A DNA stretch of 64,000 nt from Litoditis marina (Eukaryota > Nematoda > Chromadorea > Rhabditida > Rhabditidae), in contig OZ038438.1 of assembly GCA_964036275.1 (NCBI GenBank), positions 11,851,321-11,915,320 on the forward strand, read 5' to 3'. The notes beneath the pieces are model-generated. The model had not been told where the DNA came from. It did no database searches and was given only the letters and a program-made list of their open reading frames with translations. Position 1 is the first letter of the stretch; each line of letters begins with the position of its first letter. Positions 62,369 to 64,000 of this stretch are shown here, in pieces. A program made the position numbers and the translations under genes.

Positions 62369-64000
62369 TCTACTGCTGACGAAAACTATATATTTTGTAG
62401 TCCAACAAATCGCAGAAGCTATTTTGGTTTTGAAAATAAGGCGGTTCAGGGTGATACAACTGAAACTGGATTTGCTTGTGTGAAAAACCTCTTTTGATAA
62501 ATGTGTGTATTGCGAATCTGATTGAAAAAAGAAAATAAAGAATTCACGATTGAGATAATTCTGCGTTTGATGAGTTTCCAGTAGCTGTGGTTAATTTGCA
62601 ATTTATCTTCATTCAAGTGCACTCAGAACTATATTAATTCAAAGAGAGAAATATCAATCAGTTAGCGAACTTATTTCGCTAATATGTTAGCAGATTCGTG
62701 TTGAAGCAAATTGCTTCAGAACTCCCCGTTATCTCAGATAGTTTTCATGAACAACGTTGGCTTTTCAGATCCCCAATTCAGCGGAAGTTGGAATAGCTTT
62801 CAAGCCCCCCCCCCCCCTCCCTCGTTGTTAGAGCGCTTTTGATGTATGTTCCTCGCGCTATAGCATCATAAATTCTGATTGTGAATGTCGGGAGAATTGG
62901 TGGTGTTGAAGAAAATGACGCATGTCGCCAATTCGTATATAGTATTAGAATGTGAATGTAATACGAAAAATAGTAATACTATGCAGCTTTGAATGAGATG
63001 ACTCCAATATAATCTGAGCATATTTTGCAGGGAGACAAAGTGCCCCGTGTCGCCCATAGTTTTCATGAGATTGTGAGCAAAATTCCGCGTAATGTTCTGT
63101 TTGCTGCATCCAATTTCATTGTCTTGTCGCGAGGAGAACAAGAAGAAACCAGCTGTGAACACATGCGAAATTGTGTAAAATACGTTCGTGCTGCAATTGC
63201 CATCCGCTGATCACAAATAGCGATAGAAGTGCACCATTATAAATGTGCGTTTCACGAGTGGTTGACGAAACCTAGCCAATAACTATGCGAGCTGATCGAA
63301 GAAAAGTGTTATGGTTAAATTCGCAAAACTGAGTTACTTATCAGAGCGAAAAAACTGTTTGTATAACAACGAGGTTTGCGATGATGAGTTCATTTTTTCG
63401 AAATGTTCGGAGCAAACAATCGTCTCGATCGCCTCATCGTACGTATTTTCAACATCTTTCGAAAATGTGTTAAGCTGTTTCGCGTCTCTTTTCATAGCAA
63501 AAATGCGCTGGCTTCTATATTTCAGTTTCAAAGAGTATCCCTTCATTTTTTTAATTGCCGTGCTGTTCACAGTCTTACTGTGGCACGCTGTGTAGCAGTC
63601 GCGTACTATTTAAACATCATTCGAGGAATGATTCAGTTTGTAAAATCATAGAGGTTTTTTGTACATAGTTTGTGAACTCATTTTTGGCACAATTCCTGTC
63701 CGCTACCAGATCAATAGCGAAAAGGTGGAGGGAAGGCTATGTTTCTAAAGAATGAGACCGGTTTATCGCTTATCGTTTTGCGCAGAACGCGGTTCAGCTG
63801 CATTCAACGAGAGAAAATGCACGATAGCCAACGCTGTTCCAATCAAGTTTGCATTTCGAAGGAATAACGCAAAATAGTATGTTAGTTAGCAAATACATTT
63901 TTGCTTAACTTCAAAATAACAAACTGCATGGATCGAAGAAACTGTATTGAGCGAAAAAAATGCTTCGTATCACTGAAGATTTTACTGGATAGATGTAGGG
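62369..64000. other. Upstream flank of the BEN gene
   Basis: It should contain the BEN-gene promoter. Also visible are a run of 13 C at about 62805-62817 and an exon-like stretch on the plus strand (63031-63210). At 63311-63651, open frames overlap on both strands without motifs. No further gene can be supported. Confidence 0.4.
63031..63210 (+). other. Exon-like open stretch, possible terminal exon
   Basis: Acceptor CATATTTTGCAG ends at 63030. The following 59 codons are open to TGA at 63208 (starts GDKVPRVAHSFHEIVSKIP, ends KYVRAAIAIR). Base composition is visibly more GC-rich than the flanks and codon use looks ordinary. No upstream plus-strand exon in phase was found between 62,369 and 63,030, so it may be an orphan exon,a decayed gene copy or chance. 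Confidence 0.3.

Noticed and set aside
63311..63651. Three overlapping open frames of 78-94 codons on both strands
   Set aside because: They are mutually exclusive and carry no motif or splice context; this is expected occasionally by chance in 64 kb.

Overview
This is eukaryotic, animal nuclear DNA. It is AT-rich and its genes are split by introns of about 68 to 3,100 bases with GT..AG ends and pyrimidine-TTTCAG acceptors. There are no bacterial operons, CRISPR arrays, viral genes or recognisable tRNA/rRNA genes. Nine genes could be rebuilt exon by exon, each with consistent splice phase; a tenth is only a candidate. Every one of the nine has a 3' splice acceptor 0 to 27 bases before its start codon, which points to spliced-leader trans-splicing (as in nematodes, flatworms and rotifers) or a systematic 5'UTR intron. 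One gene encodes an SDR-SCP2 fusion without a hydratase domain, the layout I know from nematode DHS-28. I therefore favour an invertebrate worm but cannot fix the phylum.

Layout. 1-124 (-): first coding exon of a non-muscle type myosin heavy chain. 125-7402: long stretch with no supported gene. 7403-7987 (+): a small two-exon gene of unknown function. 9054-13011 (+): PRPS-associated protein. 15877-25721 (+): SLC26 anion transporter with STAS domain, 18 exons; its 3.1-kb intron holds a perfect palindrome and an inverted minisatellite. 26441-31406 (-): polytopic family-2 glycosyltransferase with DxD and QxxRW motifs, 16 exons. 31407-37929: gene-poor, with a long pyrimidine tract and a hairpin element. 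37930-40386 (+): C19orf12-like glycine-zipper membrane protein. 40688-49701 (+): 739-residue, 21-exon Gly/Ser-rich protein that I do not recognise. 50130-54584 (-): peroxisomal 3-hydroxyacyl-CoA dehydrogenase/SCP2 fusion ending in the PTS1 signal AKL. 54585-58054: gene-poor, with a TATA box and a candidate micro-gene. 58055-62368 (-): BEN-domain protein. 62369-64000: an isolated exon-like stretch.

The genes do not form one pathway: they cover nucleotide synthesis control, anion transport, polysaccharide synthesis, lipid-linked organelle functions, peroxisomal beta-oxidation, chromatin and the cytoskeleton. The one pair that may be co-transcribed is the C19orf12-like gene and the 739-residue gene: same strand, 301 bases apart, no AATAAA between them, and an acceptor directly before the second ATG. 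Several introns and spacers carry near-perfect hairpins (16.0, 22.9, 29.6, 37.2 and 59.6 kb), which look like small non-autonomous mobile elements or small-RNA precursors.

All gene models were read by eye from the sequence; no database search was run.
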